From the NCBI GenBank assembly GCA_964580675.1, contig CAZOLI010000017.1, positions 1 through 64,000 on the forward strand: a stretch of 64,000 bases of DNA, read 5' to 3'. This stretch comes from CAZOLI01 sp964580675. Its GTDB lineage: Bacteria; Planctomycetota; MHYJ01; CAYXQY01. A model generated the notes under the pieces. It made no database searches, was not told where the DNA came from, and saw only the letters and a program-made list of their open reading frames with translations. Below, in pieces: positions 8,119 to 16,708 of this stretch (within the stretch, counting starts at the first letter, position 1; each line of letters opens with the position of its first letter). The position numbers and the translations under genes are program-made.

Positions 8119-9069
8119 TTACTCGTTCTGGAGGCGAATTTCCATGCCCTCCTCTGCGAACTTCCCTTCCGTTTCGCCGCCGGTTTTCTCCCGTAATTGT
8201 TTGAGGGTCCGTTCCTCCAGTTGTTTTAGTTCGTCGTCCGTACGGGTGGGTTCGTGGTGGAAGAATACCAGCTGGTCCGGCCGGGCTTCCCGGGCGAGGT
8301 TTATGCAGTGCTGGTTCGTGCTGTGTCCCCATCCCCGTCTGTCCGGATACTCCTCCGGCGTGTATTGCGCGTCCGCAATAACCAGGTCGGCTCCCGAACA
8401 GAAATCGTAGAACCGCTGGTTCATCTCCTCCACCTTCTGGTCCATCCGTTCCAGCCGTTCCGGGTCCACTTCGTCATCCCCGCCGTGTCGGAGCTGGTTG
8501 TAGTAGGGTTCGTTGTCACCGGTGTAGACCAGGACGAGGTCCCCGAGTTCCACCCGGTACCCAAGGGTAAAGGAGGTGTGGTTAACGGCCTGGGTTTTTA
8601 TTCTGCAGTCCCCGATTGAGAAGGAATCCTCGCCGATGGACCGGTAGGAAAGTTCCGCGCGCTGCTCCACTTCCTCCAGGCTTACCGGAAACACCGAAAA
8701 CTGCATCTGGTTTTCCATCAGTTTCCGGAAGTCCATGACGGCGTCCTTTGAGGGATCAAGTTCCTGCTGTTCCGGACCGGTCAAACAGAATTTGTTTTCC
8801 GGCGAGAAGATCGGCACGAAAAACGGAAAGCCCTGAATATGATCCCAGTGTGTATGGGTGATGAAAATATCCAGTTCCGTCTGTTCCTCCCGGCGCATTA
8901 GTGACTGGCCAAGCTCCCGGATGCCTGTGCCCGCGTCGAACACGAAGTGCTGTTCGGGGGTTTTTACCTCAATGCAGGGGGTGTTCCCACCGTACGCCAC
9001 CGTGTCCTTTCCGGGGACCGGAACGGATCCCCTCACACCCCAGAACGTGACGTCAATGTATTTGCTCAT
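8119..9069 (-). CDS. MBL-fold metallo-hydrolase
   Basis: 316 residues with a complete metallo-beta-lactamase fold. HTHWDH (72-77) is the main metal-binding motif, preceded by FDAGTGIREL. Later come AVNHTSFTLGYR, YTGDNEP with the bridging Asp, and the distal GHSTNQ and FFHHEP histidines. The GVRGS start and IQGFPFF after the metal motif place it in the branch often found with signalling or phosphodiesterase-like domains. Its ATG overlaps the stop of the upstream TIM-barrel gene (ATGA at 9066-9069), implying translational coupling. Substrate unknown. Confidence 0.88.
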   Translation of the reverse strand: MSKYIDVTFWGVRGSVPVPGKDTVAYGGNTPCIEVKTPEQHFVFDAGTGIRELGQSLMRREEQTELDIFITHTHWDHIQGFPFFVPIFSPENKFCLTGPEQQELDPSKDAVMDFRKLMENQMQFSVFPVSLEEVEQRAELSYRSIGEDSFSIGDCRIKTQAVNHTSFTLGYRVELGDLVLVYTGDNEPYYNQLRHGGDDEVDPERLERMDQKVEEMNQRFYDFCSGADLVIADAQYTPEEYPDRRGWGHSTNQHCINLAREARPDQLVFFHHEPTRTDDELKQLEERTLKQLREKTGGETEGKFAEEGMEIRLQNE

Positions 9070-9965
9070 GCCGACCCCACCCGGTCAACGGTGCCAAGGA
9101 GGTGATCACGGGCCTTCCGCCCCGCTTCCACCGGTCGGTCCGCGTACGGGTACAGCTCCACGGTGAAAAATCCGTCGTATTCCAGCTCCCGGAACAGGGA
9201 GAAGAGCTCGGTGAACGGAATATCGCCGAGCCCCGGAATCAGGTGTTCGTGTTTGTCTCCGGCGATGTCTTCGACGTGCACCTGCCAGATCCGGTCCACG
9301 TTTTGCCGGATGCATTCCCGAACGTCCCCGTCCACAATCCAGGAGTGGCCGAGGTCAAAGTTTAATCCGAGGTACGGCGAGGAAAACCGTTCCAGCCATC
9401 GCACCGTGGTGTCCGTATCACTGAAATAATGACCCGGTTCAAACTCCAGCCCAACCCGAACGTCAAGGGTTTCGGCCACGTTCAGAATTGTATCAAGGCC
9501 CCGCGACATGATTTCCTCCGCCTCTTCCGGGGGGAGGTCCTCCGGCCGCTTGCCCGAGGAAATGGTAACCGAACCGGCCGAGAGTTTCTTCGCGGTTCGG
9601 AGCGTGTTGAGGATGTGGTTGCGGCGCTTGATCCGCAGGGGCCGATCCGGTTCCAGCAGGGTCGGGCCAAACTCCGGATCCGTTTTCTCCGTTCCGAGAA
9701 GTCGAGACGTGTTGCAGTTTATTGCCGTAACCTCGAGGCCGGCCGCCGATAACCTGTCGCGGAGTTTCTCCGCGTACTCGTCCGATATCGGGTCCGGCGA
9801 CAGGTGAGGTTCGTCCGCAAGTATTTCAATCCCCTCGTATCCCAGCTCGCCCACCTTCTCAATCGCCTCCGGAAGAGTATGATTCGTAAAAGCGTTGCTG
9901 CTGTAACCAAGCCGTATGGCGGGGGGTTCAGAGGTGGCGTCACGTTCTTCGTCCACGCTGACCAT
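9066..9965 (-). CDS. Sugar phosphate isomerase/epimerase-type TIM barrel
   Basis: Xylose-isomerase-like TIM barrel related to AP endonuclease 2. Typical pieces are the IRLGYSSNAF first strand, LGYEGIEILAD, VGLEFEPGHYF, LGLNFDLGHSWI, WQVHVEDI and GFFTVELYPY, with metal-ligand Glu/Asp/His positions in the usual order. The reading frame runs up to 10052. Start 9965 is proposed because conserved sequence begins just after it, but neither start has a good ribosome-binding site. Its stop overlaps the start of the MBL-fold gene, so both proteins may act in one pathway. The reaction cannot be deduced. Confidence 0.82.
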   Translation of the reverse strand: MVSVDEERDATSEPPAIRLGYSSNAFTNHTLPEAIEKVGELGYEGIEILADEPHLSPDPISDEYAEKLRDRLSAAGLEVTAINCNTSRLLGTEKTDPEFGPTLLEPDRPLRIKRRNHILNTLRTAKKLSAGSVTISSGKRPEDLPPEEAEEIMSRGLDTILNVAETLDVRVGLEFEPGHYFSDTDTTVRWLERFSSPYLGLNFDLGHSWIVDGDVRECIRQNVDRIWQVHVEDIAGDKHEHLIPGLGDIPFTELFSLFRELEYDGFFTVELYPYADRPVEAGRKARDHLLGTVDRVGSA

Positions 9966-10386
9966 CGGTCGATTCCGCAAAACGAGTGAAGATCCTTCAA
10001 AGGATTCAGGACGCGATCCGGCCTCTCTTCCCGGTACCGGGCCGGTGTTCATTCATTACTGTATCACGCGGGTCCCAAGCACCCGCCACGATAACCGGAT
10101 TATACACCAACATTAATCAAAAATTTCAATTCACCGGACGGTTAAGATCTTCCGGACGTGTTCGCTTCAGGAGGTTCGGGACCGGAAAGAAGCTGTTGGT
10201 TCGTGGCCCGGTTCTCGGGAAGAGGACCGGAAACAACCGGAAACCCCGTTCCGGCACATTGAAAAACGGGGGGGCTTCTGGTAGGGTAACCGTTCCGTTC
10301 ACCCACCTTGTTTGCCGGTGAGAAGCACCACCGGTTGCCGGAACACCGTGCGAATTCGTTACAACCTTTATGTGGGGAAAATCACC

Positions 10387-11253
10387 ATGAAACACGCCAG
10401 AAACAACCGGCGGAGGCTGTTTGTCTGGATGCTGGTCGCCGTTCTGGTTCCGGCCATGGCCCTGGGCGCACAAAACAAGAAAAAGAAGGGGAAGAACGGA
10501 AAGAAAAAGAAAAAGAAGAAAAAGAAAAAACAGAAAAAAGCGTCGAAGAAAGAAGCCAGGCAGGCCATAAAGAAATTCAAAAAGGCGGTGAAGGAAGCGG
10601 AGAAAACGTCCGATGTGGTGGTGGCGGCAAAGAAACTGGGCAACACTCGCCACCCGCTTGTGGCCGACTTCATATTGAAGGTGTTTGACCGATCCGAGAA
10701 AAAGCCGGTTCTTCAGGCCCTGTTGAACGCCCTGGCATCGGCGGGAGATTTCCGGGACGGTCCCGACCTGGCAAAGCGACTCAAGGCTTTCCGTGGCAAG
10801 CAGGAAATGGTCGATGTCTACACGGACATCATTTCGACGCTCGGCAAACTCGGAAGCCGGCGGGTGTACAATAATCTCCGCTCCGCATTCAACAACGATA
10901 CGCATGGTTACATCTCCGCGAGTGCCGAAGCGGCACGAGCCATAGCGGAACTAAACGACTGGCGAGGAATAGACAAATTTATCAACCGGATGGAGCAGCT
11001 GAAGCGGGAAAAAGTGAAGTGGGAGAAGCGCCGCCGGGACCCGCCCGAGGACGTCAAAAAGCGGTTCAACGAACTCTGGCCGGCCATTCGTCATGCCATG
11101 CAGAAGATGACGGGCAAGAACATTGCCGACGCCGACAGATGGCGCCAGTGGTATTCAAACAACCGTGACAAGGTACAGAAGAAGATCAAGGAGCAGCAGA
11201 AGAAGGAAAAGAAGAAGTGGAAAAAATTGAAGAGAAAGAAGAGGAAGAAGTAA
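10387..11253 (+). CDS. Secreted lysine-rich HEAT-like protein
   Basis: 288 residues. The signal peptide is clear: MKHARNNRRR, then a hydrophobic core ending AMALGA. Directly after it comes an extreme Lys tract (about 27 Lys in the next 40 residues). Residues about 70-200 form helical pairs reminiscent of HEAT/Armadillo repeats (LVADFILKVFDRSEKKPVLQ, then further pairs). The C-terminus again ends in Lys-rich helices. The start at 10387 gives the standard signal. An upstream in-frame start at 10312 adds non-signal residues. Possible roles are binding DNA, acidic polymers or the cell surface. No family assigned. Confidence 0.7.
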   Translation: MKHARNNRRRLFVWMLVAVLVPAMALGAQNKKKKGKNGKKKKKKKKKKQKKASKKEARQAIKKFKKAVKEAEKTSDVVVAAKKLGNTRHPLVADFILKVFDRSEKKPVLQALLNALASAGDFRDGPDLAKRLKAFRGKQEMVDVYTDIISTLGKLGSRRVYNNLRSAFNNDTHGYISASAEAARAIAELNDWRGIDKFINRMEQLKREKVKWEKRRRDPPEDVKKRFNELWPAIRHAMQKMTGKNIADADRWRQWYSNNRDKVQKKIKEQQKKEKKKWKKLKRKKRKK

Positions 11254-11292
11254 GGTGTTCTTCCGTTACAGTACGACGTATAGCGTGAACAA

Positions 11293-11368
11293 CGGGGCGT
11301 AGCTCAGCCTGGCCCAGAGCGCCACGTTCGGGACGTGGAGGCCCCCGGTTCAAATCCGGGCGCCCCGA
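11293..11368 (+). tRNA. tRNA-Pro (anticodon CGG)
   Basis: 76-nt cloverleaf. Acceptor CGGGGCG pairs with CGCCCCG, D-arm GCTC/GAGC, anticodon stem CCACG/CGTGG with loop TTCGGGA giving anticodon CGG, T-arm CCCGG/CCGGG with loop TTCAAAT, discriminator A. C1-G72 with A73 is typical of bacterial tRNA-Pro. The 3' CCA is not encoded. Repeat B follows 12 bp downstream. Confidence 0.96.
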
Positions 11369-11379
11369 TCCCCCCAAAA

Positions 11380-11428
11380 ATCTTTATCTTTCTCCGTATC
11401 CTTATCTTTATCTACGGCCGCAGGCCGC
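11380..11428 (-). repeat. Interspersed repeat B, short copy 3
   Basis: ATCTTTATCTTTCTCCG-type tract ending in the hairpin CGGCC-GCA-GGCCG (11415-11427). It has the same order as other copies read on the minus strand, though the hairpin sequence has diverged with pairing kept. It sits directly after the tRNA. Confidence 0.6.
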
Positions 11429-11498
11429 CCCGTCCCGCTCCCCTGTCCTTCCACTCCTTACTCATTACTCGAAACAACCGACGATAAAGACTGGCCGC

Positions 11499-12839
11499 TT
11501 ATTCGAGCGTCGGATCCACGACTGTGCCGGTAAGGAGATGAATTCCGGTTTTCCGGTCCTGGATCACGTAGAAGAAGGGACGGTCGGCCACAACAACGTC
11601 AATCCTGTCGTTGGGAAGAGAGGCGCCTCCGCGACCAACGTTGCTGGAAATAACCGCTGCTTCCGTTCCCTCTTCGTTCACCGTGATGGCCGATTTTTGA
11701 CCCACTCGCCCGATCCAGGTCGGCACATTCGGTTCTTCCTGAAACATTCCGGGAAATTTATTTTTTTCTGCCTCCGGGGAGAACAGGTCAGAAAGACCCA
11801 TCTCCGACAGTTCTTTTTTCAGGGACGGGTGTTTGAACCTGTATGAAAATTTGGGGATCTCCACTCGATCCAGGTCTCGTTTGTCTTCGTGGTTAAGTTT
11901 ATCTAGGCGCTTCCGGAGTGTTTCGGCGTCCATGTTGCTGAGAAAGGACCGGAGTGAGCTGTCCTCGTGGGGGACAAACACGCACAGTCCGAACCGCCGA
12001 TTGTCACCGTAGGAAATTCGAACGGCGTTGAAGTTCTCTCCCCGGTATGCCCGGTGTTCGTAATCGAACTTCTTTGCCTTGTCTTCCCCTTCCACCTTCT
12101 CCCATCCCGGATCCTGTGCCATCATCGGTACCTTCTTCGTGGAACCATCCAGAAGAGTAAACGGTTCATCCTCCGTTTTGCTATTTCGGAACTCGGTGGT
12201 CCAGCCTCCCTGAAAATAAACCGTATTTATCAGGTGAAATATTTCTTCCGGGTGAAACCTTTTTTCGTAATTGGAAATTTTGCCGTTGGTCTTCTTCCGA
12301 ACCCAGTCATTAATGGTTTTTGCGGCGTCCTCCGATTGAAAATCCAGGGAGAACAACTTCGCCCCAAACTTGTTCTTCAGAAGATCAGCGTAAGAATCGT
12401 CATACTTGTATTGTTTTTTGAGTACCGCAGCATGACCGAGCTTCAGGGTAACGGATTTGGCATCGGCGAGCTGATTGAATCGTTGTTCGATTCGATCGAG
12501 GAGCTGATCCTGGTTGAGGGAGTCGACACCGAGTACCTTGTTGATTTTGGTCTTCAGGTCATCGGTTGCGGCGGCCTGGACCATGAGCATGGAAGAGGCC
12601 AGACTCCAGCCTGAGATCGACGAATTGTTCTTCTTCCAGACGTCCGTGTCCATGATGCGGGTTAGAAGCCTGTAGCCAAACTCATTTGTCCCCTGGACAA
12701 GAGTCGGTTTCTTCTTTGATTTTTCCGTTTTCTCTTCGCTGTTTTCTTTTGTGGTTTCTTCCTGAGCTACGGAAACCAGTCCGGATCCAAATAACAGGAT
12801 CGATACCAGTACGGCGGTTGAGGTTTTGTGAAGCGACAT
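11499..12839 (-). CDS. Secreted serpin (serine protease inhibitor)
   Basis: 446 residues: signal peptide (about 1-25, ending SVAQ), a Lys/Glu-rich linker to about 45, then a full serpin fold. Recognised serpin landmarks are NTVYFQGGW (205-213), the FSYRFKHPSLKKELSEMGLSDLF segment, the hinge VNEEGTEAA (387-395) and ADRPFFYVIQDRKTG (418-432). The hinge has small residues at the first positions, as inhibitory serpins need, though Val-Ile-Ser-Ser follows rather than a run of Ala. The reactive loop (about 396-412) contains a single Arg, so a trypsin-like target is possible but P1 is not certain. Probably protects the cell surface or secreted enzymes from proteases. Confidence 0.93.
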   Translation of the reverse strand: MSLHKTSTAVLVSILLFGSGLVSVAQEETTKENSEEKTEKSKKKPTLVQGTNEFGYRLLTRIMDTDVWKKNNSSISGWSLASSMLMVQAAATDDLKTKINKVLGVDSLNQDQLLDRIEQRFNQLADAKSVTLKLGHAAVLKKQYKYDDSYADLLKNKFGAKLFSLDFQSEDAAKTINDWVRKKTNGKISNYEKRFHPEEIFHLINTVYFQGGWTTEFRNSKTEDEPFTLLDGSTKKVPMMAQDPGWEKVEGEDKAKKFDYEHRAYRGENFNAVRISYGDNRRFGLCVFVPHEDSSLRSFLSNMDAETLRKRLDKLNHEDKRDLDRVEIPKFSYRFKHPSLKKELSEMGLSDLFSPEAEKNKFPGMFQEEPNVPTWIGRVGQKSAITVNEEGTEAAVISSNVGRGGASLPNDRIDVVVADRPFFYVIQDRKTGIHLLTGTVVDPTLE

Positions 12840-13006
12840 GGGTTTTTTTGTTGAACAAGGGTTCAGACGACTGAAGAAACGAATCTTATCTATAACAGAT
12901 CGTGACGAATATTATAACGAAGAATTACCACTCCCGTTCATTGTTGGGGGGCACTACCGGAAGAACAGCCCATCCGCCATTGCACCTACCGGGGCACCAG
13001 GCTCCG

Positions 13007-13696
13007 TTACTTTTCTTTTTTGTAAGACACCCGGTCCACAAAGGCCATTGACTTCGCTTTTCGGAATGTCTGCGGGAACAGCACGTGTTTGGTCCGAAAT
13101 CCGACCTGAACCGTTGTTGTCTCCAGGTTTGAAAAGGAAATGCCTTCCTGTCGGTACGCGTAATAAACCAATTCGGAACAATACATTTGTTCCGGGTCTT
13201 TCAGGTCCAAAAACAGATCAAACCCGACGTCCTTTTCGGCCTGTTGAAGGGCGGTTCGAACAGCATGCTTCCCGATTTCCGGATTGGAAGGCCGGTAGTT
13301 TTCAAAGCCGGACCCCTTTCCTTTGCGAATAAGATCTCCAAGCGGATCTGTTCGTACTCCGCCGGACGAACCGGGGACGGCGTGAATCAGCAGGATTTGG
13401 TTTTTGCGAACATCAACGATGCCGATGTGAGAAATGTCCGATGCCTGCGGGTTCCGCGAACGGACGATTGCACTAAATCGAGTGTTTCCTTCAATAAGCA
13501 GAACATCGCCGGACCGGAGAAGGTTCCGGAGCGGTGTATTCCGTTTGACGGATCTCCGTTCAAAGACGTCCTCATGCGCAGGGGCGCTTCGGGAGGCCCG
13601 GTTTTGGGTTTCGGAGGATTCGGACAACCAGTACCCCCCTATGAATAACGAAAAGAGGCCGGTGAGTGAAATAACCCGGAGAATGTTTCGACCCAT
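13007..13696 (-). CDS. YiiX-like permuted papain-fold (NlpC/P60 superfamily) protein
   Basis: 229 residues with an N-terminal membrane anchor or signal (about 5-23). The core shows LRSGDVLLIEGNTRFSAIV, then SDISHIGIV carrying the catalytic His, and MYCSELVYYAY carrying the catalytic Cys. This is the His-before-Cys order of the circularly permuted YiiX/YebB group. Members are thought to be amidases or peptidases acting on the cell wall or on lipids. It is divergent from the lipoprotein gene at 13888, with about 190 bp between them. The substrate is unknown. Confidence 0.82.
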   Translation of the reverse strand: MGRNILRVISLTGLFSLFIGGYWLSESSETQNRASRSAPAHEDVFERRSVKRNTPLRNLLRSGDVLLIEGNTRFSAIVRSRNPQASDISHIGIVDVRKNQILLIHAVPGSSGGVRTDPLGDLIRKGKGSGFENYRPSNPEIGKHAVRTALQQAEKDVGFDLFLDLKDPEQMYCSELVYYAYRQEGISFSNLETTTVQVGFRTKHVLFPQTFRKAKSMAFVDRVSYKKEK

Positions 13697-13887
13697 AGGA
13701 CCGGTTCAGAACGGATAAACAAAGACCGTGGTTTCATTCTGAATCCTATCCCGGATTCATTTTTGGTTTCAAAATTGTTCTTCCCGTGACGGCTTTTCTT
13801 GAAATCACCGGAACACAATTGGATAATCCTCCGATGTCGTTTTGGACGTGGTCTCCTCTTTCTTGCACATTCTGGTCTTTAATTTCC

Positions 13888-14619
13888 ATGAAAAATTTCC
13901 CGTCAAATGCCGGAAACCTGTTTACGTTTGTTGCTGGTTGTCTGTTCATCGCTGTGGGCGTCACCGCTTGCGGAGGCCAGGACGGGGCGAAGTCTCCGGA
14001 AGGCGTCGTGGACATGATGAACAAAGCGTACGGATCCGAACAGGAGGAGAAAATTCTTGACGTGGTCCACCAGAAGGACGAGAAGAAATTTGTTTCTGCT
14101 CTGTACATGATGGCATCGATTATTGGTTCCAGGACGGGCATGTCGTCCATGGGGAACAAGAAAGAAAAGGAGAAGAAAAGTGGCGAGGAATTCGAAGAAC
14201 AGTGGAAAGAACTGAACAAATCCTACGGCCTGGACCACGAGAAAGCCCAGGGGAAGGTGAGTTTTGGCGAGTTGTTGAAAATTCAGCAGGATGACGGCAC
14301 GAATATGTACGATTTGGCCCTGGAGAAATACGGCGACATGCTCTCCGGTGTGGATCGGCGTTCCCTCTTCGGTGATGTGATGAGGTTGTTAAATGAACAC
14401 GGTGATCAATCCAGGAACGCGTTCGGAAAGGTTCCGGCCGTTAAGAAGGTGGAGCGGGAAAACGGAAAAGCGATCATCACACCGGAGGATCAGGACAAGA
14501 AACTTTTCGTGAAAGAGGTCGGTGGGCGCTGGTTCCTGGACATTGTCCGCATGCAGGAGGAAGGCATGAAATCCGGCGGCAACAAGCCTTCAAATAACGG
14601 CAACGGGGAAAACAAGTAA
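13888..14619 (+). CDS. Lipoprotein, function unknown
   Basis: 243 residues from ATG 13888. The N-terminus is a lipoprotein signal with a hydrophobic core and lipobox VTAC, giving acylated Cys in ACGGQDG. The start is chosen for that signal. The frame runs on upstream to 13786 without sense. The mature protein is charged and helical (KKEKEKKSGEEFEEQWKEL), ending in a small beta segment (FVKEVGGRWFLDIV), which resembles the periplasmic DUF4878-type fold only loosely. No family claimed. Confidence 0.65.
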   Translation: MKNFPSNAGNLFTFVAGCLFIAVGVTACGGQDGAKSPEGVVDMMNKAYGSEQEEKILDVVHQKDEKKFVSALYMMASIIGSRTGMSSMGNKKEKEKKSGEEFEEQWKELNKSYGLDHEKAQGKVSFGELLKIQQDDGTNMYDLALEKYGDMLSGVDRRSLFGDVMRLLNEHGDQSRNAFGKVPAVKKVERENGKAIITPEDQDKKLFVKEVGGRWFLDIVRMQEEGMKSGGNKPSNNGNGENK

Positions 14620-14818
14620 TCTCCTGACCCCCTTTGTTGGTCCTCCACCCGTTATCGTCCTTTTGTCTATTTGAAGAATTTCTGGATGGTGGGAAAACGT
14701 TTTAAAGATGGGAAAGACACCCGATGCTCGGCGCTTTCCTTCACCTCCCCGAGGGACGGCGTCAATGATGTATCAAGACAATAAATAATGATCCGTAAAG
14801 GGACGTGTCATTTTTCCC

Positions 14819-15265
14819 TCAGTCCATTTTCATAACAAGGTAAATAATGCCAATCGGCAGGCATACCAAACAGAGCAGGATGCCGATGATGATTTGATTG
14901 GTCGTTATGCCGGATTTGGAACGGGAGCTGGAACCGGATCGTTTTGATCGCGAACGGGATCCTGCACTGGATCGTGAACCGGAACGCGATCGTTTCCCCC
15001 GGCCGCGCGGACCCTTCTTTTTTGTTTTCTCCTCCATTGGCCGGCCGCAATTCGGACATTCTTTTGCCTTTTTGGACACCTCGTTCCCACAATCGGGGCA
15101 GTTGGTTAATGAGTCATCGGTATCGTCGGCCAATGGCGGTGTTGATGGTTGGTCCGAAGACACCACAAAACTCTCGGTACATTCCTCGCATTTTATCTTT
15201 TTTCCCTCGTAATTCTTTCGTGTTTTATACTGTTTTCCACAATGGGGGCAGGTAAACTCGGGCAT
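14819..15265 (-). CDS. Double zinc-ribbon protein with Ser/Arg linker and C-terminal membrane anchor
   Basis: 148 residues. CxxC pairs at 6/9 and 26/29 form one zinc ribbon and pairs at 56/59 and 70/73 a second (CPDCGNEVSKKAKECPNCG). Residues about 80-119 are almost only Ser, Arg, Lys and Gly. A single hydrophobic helix (about 124-145) anchors the C-terminus, as in tail-anchored proteins. CAGGAAAAG precedes the start. A separate 55-residue protein at 55711-55878 resembles the first ribbon. The Ser/Arg linker could bind nucleic acid or acidic lipid, but this is speculation. Confidence 0.75.
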   Translation of the reverse strand: MPEFTCPHCGKQYKTRKNYEGKKIKCEECTESFVVSSDQPSTPPLADDTDDSLTNCPDCGNEVSKKAKECPNCGRPMEEKTKKKGPRGRGKRSRSGSRSSAGSRSRSKRSGSSSRSKSGITTNQIIIGILLCLVCLPIGIIYLVMKMD

Positions 15266-15681
15266 TTTCTTTTCCTGAGATTTACGAGGTGAGCACGATA
15301 TAAAATTGAAGTCGTACGGTGAAATTGAGTTCTTTTTTTACATCTTGGTGAAAATTGCCATCGGTTTCCAGAAGGCTTTCTCCCCGTCGTAAACCCGGCC
15401 GGTGAACGGACGAGTGATCCCCACGAACGGGTGCTGTGATCAAAACCGAAATACGGAATTCGACGTCCGAAAAGACATATTGGACGGGATCAACAGGATC
15501 AACGATCTTCTGTCGATTACAGAACGCGCCACCGCACGGGGCGGGACGCACCACAAGCAACTCGACACCCTTCACTCACCGCAGCTCATCATCCTCAGCC
15601 AAACAGCTGGATTCGAATTAGCAATTTTGTGATACAATGGTCTTACCAGGTTCAAATGAAAGTTAGGGCAACGAATTCCGG
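15266..15681. other. Intergenic region with repeat C
   Basis: 416 bp between a minus-strand and a plus-strand gene, so both promoters should be here. A TACAAT box near 15634 lies about 45 bp before the aldo/keto reductase gene, but no good -35 element is seen. The middle holds one copy of repeat C. No gene seen. Confidence 0.5.
15481..15530 (+). repeat. Interspersed repeat C, copy 1
   Basis: Contains GGGATCAACAGGATCAACGA followed by TCTTCTGTCGATTACAG. A second copy is at 29518-29556 with GGAATCAACAGGATCAAC and TATCCTGTCGATCACTG. Both follow a GAAATACG-containing segment. Confidence 0.7.
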
Positions 15682-16704
15682 ATGCAAAAAATGAGCAAAT
15701 TCGAACCCGACCGCCGCGAATTTCTGAAACTGGCGGGCAAGGGAATGGCCTCCCTGCCATTTGTCTCACTCCTGGGGTGCTCCGAAAGTCAACCGGGAGG
15801 TGAACAGAAATCAACGGGGAAAGGTACCGAGAAGGTCCGGACGGAAAAAGACGTGATACGGAGCCAAATCCCCGGCACCGGCGAAAAAATATCCCCCATC
15901 GGGTTGGGCACCTGGCGAACGTTTAACGTGGGTTCGGCAAAAAAGCTTATGAACGAACGGACCGAAATCCTGGCCCAGTTCTTTCGCGATGGCGGAGGCA
16001 TGATTGATTCAAGCCCCATGTACGGATCCGCGGAGAAGTGCATCGGGTACGGCCTCTCGAAGTTGAGGAACAGGGAAAACGGTCCGGATCTTTCGACGCT
16101 TTTTTCGGCGACCAAAGTGTGGACCCCCGCCGGTCAGAGCGGATCGGAACAGATTCAGAACTCAAAACAGCTATGGAACGTAAAGACGTTCGATCTTCTC
16201 CAGGTACATAACCTCGTGGACTGGAAAACCCACCTGCCCACGTTGTTGGACAAAAAGGAAAACGGGGAGATTCGATACGTCGGCATCACCACCTCCCACG
16301 GGCGTCGACACGGGGAAATGAAGCAGGTCATGCGGTCCGAACCGATCGATTTCGTACAACTTACGTACAACCTGAGAAACCGGGACGTGGAAGACGATTT
16401 GCTTCCGGTGGCCCGGGAACAAAACCTGGGGGTCATCGTCAACCGGCCGTTTGCCGGTGGTTCGCTGGTAAAGGGACTTCAGCGGGAGGACGTACCGCTA
16501 CCGGACTGGTCGAGCGAGATCGATTGCCTGAACTGGCCACAGTTTTTGCTTAAGTTCATCATTTCACACCCGGCCGTTACCTGTGCCATTCCCGCCACGT
16601 CAAAGGTGGTTCACCTGAAGGAAAACAAAGGGGCTGCCCGGGGCCGGCTGCCGGATGAGGACCGGAGACAGCGGATGATCGAATACGTGGAGGAACATAC
16701 GTAG
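15682..16704 (+). CDS. Aldo/keto reductase, Tat-type lipoprotein
   Basis: 340 residues. The N-terminus RREFLKLAGKGMASLPFVSLLGC combines a twin-arginine signal with a lipobox-like Cys, so export folded with cofactor is expected. The aldo/keto reductase barrel follows: GLGTWRTF, DSSPMYGSAE with the catalytic Asp and Tyr, ATKVW with Lys, LLQVHNL with His, then GITTSHG, FVQLTYNL and CAIPATSK for NADP binding. The start may be codon 4 (15691). DUF6064 begins 4 bp after the stop, so the two are co-transcribed. An exported NADPH enzyme needs a periplasmic cofactor source, which is unexplained. Confidence 0.88.
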   Translation: MQKMSKFEPDRREFLKLAGKGMASLPFVSLLGCSESQPGGEQKSTGKGTEKVRTEKDVIRSQIPGTGEKISPIGLGTWRTFNVGSAKKLMNERTEILAQFFRDGGGMIDSSPMYGSAEKCIGYGLSKLRNRENGPDLSTLFSATKVWTPAGQSGSEQIQNSKQLWNVKTFDLLQVHNLVDWKTHLPTLLDKKENGEIRYVGITTSHGRRHGEMKQVMRSEPIDFVQLTYNLRNRDVEDDLLPVAREQNLGVIVNRPFAGGSLVKGLQREDVPLPDWSSEIDCLNWPQFLLKFIISHPAVTCAIPATSKVVHLKENKGAARGRLPDEDRRQRMIEYVEEHT

Positions 16705-16708
16705 CGAG

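Noticed and set aside
12954..13332. Plus-strand frames over the YiiX-like gene
   Set aside because: They are shadows of a minus-strand gene with a full set of catalytic motifs.
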